A stretch of 64,000 nt of DNA from Rhodamnia argentea. Lineage: Eukaryota > Streptophyta > Magnoliopsida > Myrtales > Myrtaceae. Made by a program: the position numbers and the translations under genes. The DNA lies in the NCBI RefSeq assembly GCF_020921035.1, contig NC_063150.1, positions 62,001-126,000 of the forward strand, read 5' to 3'. Positions within the stretch are counted from its first letter, which is position 1. The number at the start of each line of letters is the position of its first letter. The notes under the pieces are model-generated. The model saw only the letters and a list, made by a program, of their open reading frames with translations, did no database searches and was not told where the DNA came from. Shown here piece after piece: positions 60,971 to 64,000 of this stretch.

Positions 60971-63520
60971 TATTGCATATGAGTAGAAATATTCTACAAC
61001 TTATACGTAAATATCCAATCAGCGGGAGCCGAATGTTGTTGAGGTACATTGCAATCTTTCCCTCATAATCAAGTCAATCACTTTCTCCAAAACTCAAAAA
61101 AAAAAAAAAATCGTCAAATATCTTATGAATTTGTTAGGGTTAGGGTTGGGGTTGGGGGGACCACATAACTGTTACAGTTAAAGTGACTCGATTCCTTCAA
61201 CTAACCAAATAAAATTAAACGAACATATGTATGCCGAAATGATGCTGGCTTGCTTTATGGCTACATTATCGGCTGAGGTGAGATGGATTGAAGGACAAGT
61301 TGCCGTGCCCGTGGAATTCGGCCATGTGGAAGCATGAGAAGGTGAGAAACAAAATCACTCTTCCTTCGCGACCAATACAAGAAGAAGAGGTCGCGGAAAC
61401 TCCCATTATAATATTCTCTGGAGTTGACAAGCTGTGGTTGCTCCACATGCATCGCCGTCTTCGACGAAAAATAAGCAGCTTGCGCACATCCATGGAACCC
61501 TCTTAACTCCTTATCTCATCGTGTTGACAACCCTATACAGGTTTGGAGTCCATGGAATTTGAGGTGTAAGAAGTGCTCGACATGTCACATAATTCAACTT
61601 AGAATAAGAACGCCAAGTGTTCTCGCATTCGCCCAAGCATCAAATGTTCTTCTTAGGCATCAATCTTGTCATTTGACAGAGCTTTTAGCCAAGAGTCTTT
61701 ACTGCTTTTCTTTTCAATGATAGCGGTTCGGCTTCGGAGGTTCACTTTTTTTGTTGGGTATTTGACTTGAGTGTCAGTTACTGTTCAGGCGCTTCAATCA
61801 CGCTTAGTTTCGGCTAAGCATCTAGGGTTATCAAGAGTTAGTCCAAGTAGGATGCAGCAAACGTGCAGAGGATGAAGCGATGCAAATGACAATTGTCGGA
61901 GTCAGTCAATGAATGGCATCGATGAATTTCAATCTGACCATAGGAAATTGGAAATTTGATGTAATGAAGGGAAAATTACCGCTGAAAAAGGAAATCTTGA
62001 AGCCAAATTACGGGAGAATTGATTAACAGTAAGGTTAGTGGGGGGGGCCACGCCTAGCGATATTTCCTCCGTTTTATCCTCCACCTGTCACGTCGCTCCC
62101 CACGTTCCTCCAAACCCTTCCCAATTTGCCAGGGACAGACCCCCTTTCTGCCCACGTATATTTTAATTAATTGACTGACCTTCAAGTCTGTTTATTTATT
62201 ATCATTTGCGTTGATTTTCGGTTTGATTTCAGTTTGCCGTTAATTCTTCTCCTTTCGGAACGTGGGGGGACCAAAGGTCCGGGGCCATACGGACAAGCAA
62301 AACAACGTACTTTTATTTAATCTTTTCTTTCGTTTTCTCCCGATATCGAGTGCCCTTCCTTGGGCACGCAATCCTTAAGGACGTGTAGTTTATTCCAAGC
62401 AATTCGTCTTTGTCGAGGCTGGAATGCATGGCCATGTCCTTTTTGATGCACGGATCGGTGCCCGGTCTAAATTAACTTGACCAACAATTGGTAAACGGGT
62501 ATTCGCTTTGGGGAAAACGTAACGTTCCCCCCAATCGACATATGTCAATTTATAACGAATCAATGGTACTATCTTCACGAATACCATCTTAAGTAATTTC
62601 GCGAGCTTAAAAGCACTTGCGAATCGAAGGCCCTTACCATTAACGGCGTAAGATGGAGATAAGATTGCACATATTCGAACTTAAAGTATGTAATCGAAGA
62701 ATGATGAAGGAAATGAAACGGGCATGACACCCGGAAAACGGTGGGGTTTTTTGGTTGGGCGAGGCAATACGTTAAGGGTCTTCTTATTTCTTCGTTTCCC
62801 TTTGGAAAATATCAAATTGCTATGTTTTTTTCTATGACTATAACACTATACAAAACATTGGTATTCTCTTCCTTCAAAAGCAACCCACCATGGCCATGTG
62901 CCCCCTTTTCGTATAAAGAAAGTCACAAAATGAACCGCATAGGCCACATTTGCATTTTCCGAAGTCGTTCAACGTCAGGCATCAAAACCCATCCAAAATT
63001 CCAAACTGGGGTAGCCTTATATTCTGGGATAAGATTACATTCGTCTCATCACTCCTCAATCAACTCAAAAAAAAAAAAAAAAAAAGAAAAGAAAGGAAAA
63101 CTAGCGTCGAATGAGGCGTCCATTACAATATTTTACATTTTCTTTTTCACGCTCCTTCAGTAATCAAGCCTTGATTTTTGGAATATGTTTAAGGTAAAGT
63201 AAAATGGATTGGCCTTTTTCATTCTTGTTTTCAACGCTAAAAGGGAGGGAATTACATCGGATGGAAAAGCGAGGAGCATGACCATCATCGCACGAACGAC
63301 AGGGAGAGAGAGAGAGAGAGAAAGAGGTGAAAAGAAAGCGAGGATGCTGAAGAATAAATGACAATTTGGTGGGTCAAGTCAAAGAGAAGGTTGATGACAT
63401 GAGGGAATGAGAATAATCCGGTCAACGACCCATTGACATTTGCAAGCAGAAAGTCCCCTCACAAAGGGGCATTTCCGTCATTTTGGCCTTTTTTTTTTTT
63501 TTCCATTTTCAAATTTTAAT
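60971..63520. other. Gene-poor region upstream of the second polygalacturonase gene
   Basis: No gene recognised. It contains telomere-like TTAGGG/TTGGGG units at 61134-61157, a poly-A run (63067-63085), a GA run (63304-63322) and a T run (63487-63501). Confidence 0.4.
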
Positions 63521-63546
63521 TGTGCCGAACAAAACTCAATTTCCCC

Positions 63547-63554
63547 TATAAATA
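63547..63554 (+). promoter_or_regulatory. TATA box of the second polygalacturonase gene
   Basis: TATAAATA preceded by CCCC lies 112 bp upstream of the ATG. A pyrimidine-rich leader with CT units (about 63630-63644) lies between it and the start. Confidence 0.75.
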
Positions 63555-63658
63555 CCCCCGCTCCATTGCTGCTTCAGCCGCACCACCAACACCAACGCAA
63601 CACAACAAGAGCACCCACCCTTCAACTTCTCTCTCTCTCTCTCAAAAAGTCCAAGAAA

Positions 63659-64000
63659 ATGGCCGGACTCTTCTTCAACGCTTGTCCGAATTATCGTGCG
63701 GTGGTGGTACTTGCCCTCAGCATCTTCATGTTGTTGTCCGGCTCACCATCACCTGCAACTGCAGATTCCGCTCAGTACGACGTGGTCTCTCTCGGCGCCA
63801 AAGCCGATGGCAAGACCGACTCCAGCAAGGCCTTCCTGAGCGCATGGGCGTCGGCGTGCGGGTCCACGAGCGCTGCCACCATGTACGTCCCACAGGGCCG
63901 GTTCTTGGTGCGGTCTGCCTCCTTCGACGGGCCATGCAAGAACTCGGCCATCACGGTGCGCATTGACGGCACGCTCGTCGCGCCTTCCGACTACAACGTG
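63659..64000 (+). CDS. Polygalacturonase (exopolygalacturonase-type), 5' part, cut by window edge
   Basis: Glycoside hydrolase family 28, secreted to the cell wall to hydrolyse pectic homogalacturonan; close relatives are often pollen-expressed. The 114 visible codons are open throughout. They show a signal peptide (VVVLALSIFMLLSGSPSPATA, about 15-35), then YDVVSLGAKADGKTDSSKAF (40-59), YVPQGRFLV (76-84), GPCKNS (91-96) and DGTLVAPSDYN (103-113). This is the same exon as the intact first exon of the decayed gene at 51.4-53.1 kb. The ATG at 63659 is fixed by the signal peptide and the upstream TATA box. Codons are strikingly GC-rich at third positions compared with surrounding DNA. The catalytic NTD, DD and GHG boxes lie beyond the window, so activity cannot be judged. 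Confidence 0.93.
   Translation, partial: MAGLFFNACPNYRAVVVLALSIFMLLSGSPSPATADSAQYDVVSLGAKADGKTDSSKAFLSAWASACGSTSAATMYVPQGRFLVRSASFDGPCKNSAITVRIDGTLVAPSDYNV

Noticed and set aside
1..64000. Bacterial-type operons, phage, plasmid or CRISPR systems
   Set aside because: All recognised genes are plant nuclear genes with spliceosomal introns; nothing bacterial was found.

Overview
The window is nuclear DNA from a flowering plant, most likely a woody dicot. The evidence is intron-rich genes with GT..AG junctions, chloroplast-targeted proteins, plant-only families (FRIGIDA, ARGOS/OSR, LEA-14, La-related protein 6, exopolygalacturonase), AT-rich gene-poor spacers, many GA/CT microsatellites and numerous non-autonomous repeats. 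A Myrtaceae-like source is possible, but that is only a guess from gene content and repeat style. Exon boundaries were set by hand from GT..AG sites, frame continuity and recall of the Arabidopsis homologues; no alignment was run.

Left part (1-17 kb). A fragment at the left edge may be the 3' end of an unidentified gene. It is followed by a 12-exon CLPD/ERD1 gene (933-7472, +) for a chloroplast Hsp100 chaperone. A three-exon FRIGIDA orthologue follows (9389-15215, +); its 3.9 kb first intron holds a foldback element and a diverged direct duplication. A short ARGOS/OSR organ-size gene lies on the minus strand (16487-16870).

Middle (17-41 kb). On the minus strand are a LEA-14/WHy desiccation-related gene (21372-22776), a decayed relic of the same gene about 3.5 kb away, and a RAP-domain chloroplast rRNA-processing gene (26122-28514). 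A small conserved gene of unknown function is at 32979-33359 (-). A ten-exon La-related protein 6 gene runs on the plus strand (34990-40307).

Right part (41-64 kb). A three-exon ankyrin-PGG membrane protein gene (41637-45457, -) is followed by about 6 kb of repeats. Next come a clearly decayed polygalacturonase gene (51356-53073, -), about 10.5 kb of gene-poor DNA, and the first exon of an intact-looking polygalacturonase gene (63659 to the window end, +).

The genes do not form a pathway. Several relate to stress or development: CLPD and LEA (drought/senescence), FRI (flowering time), ARGOS (organ growth) and an ankyrin-PGG protein of the family that includes salt-response factors. The most unusual structural signal is a recurrent set of roughly 0.4-1 kb foldback elements. 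They share one design: outward-facing AT-rich inverted arms, then poly-T and poly-A tracts, then a GC-rich core of GGCGAGG/CCTCGCC-like words. At least eight copies or fragments occur, together with sibling families built on the same plan.
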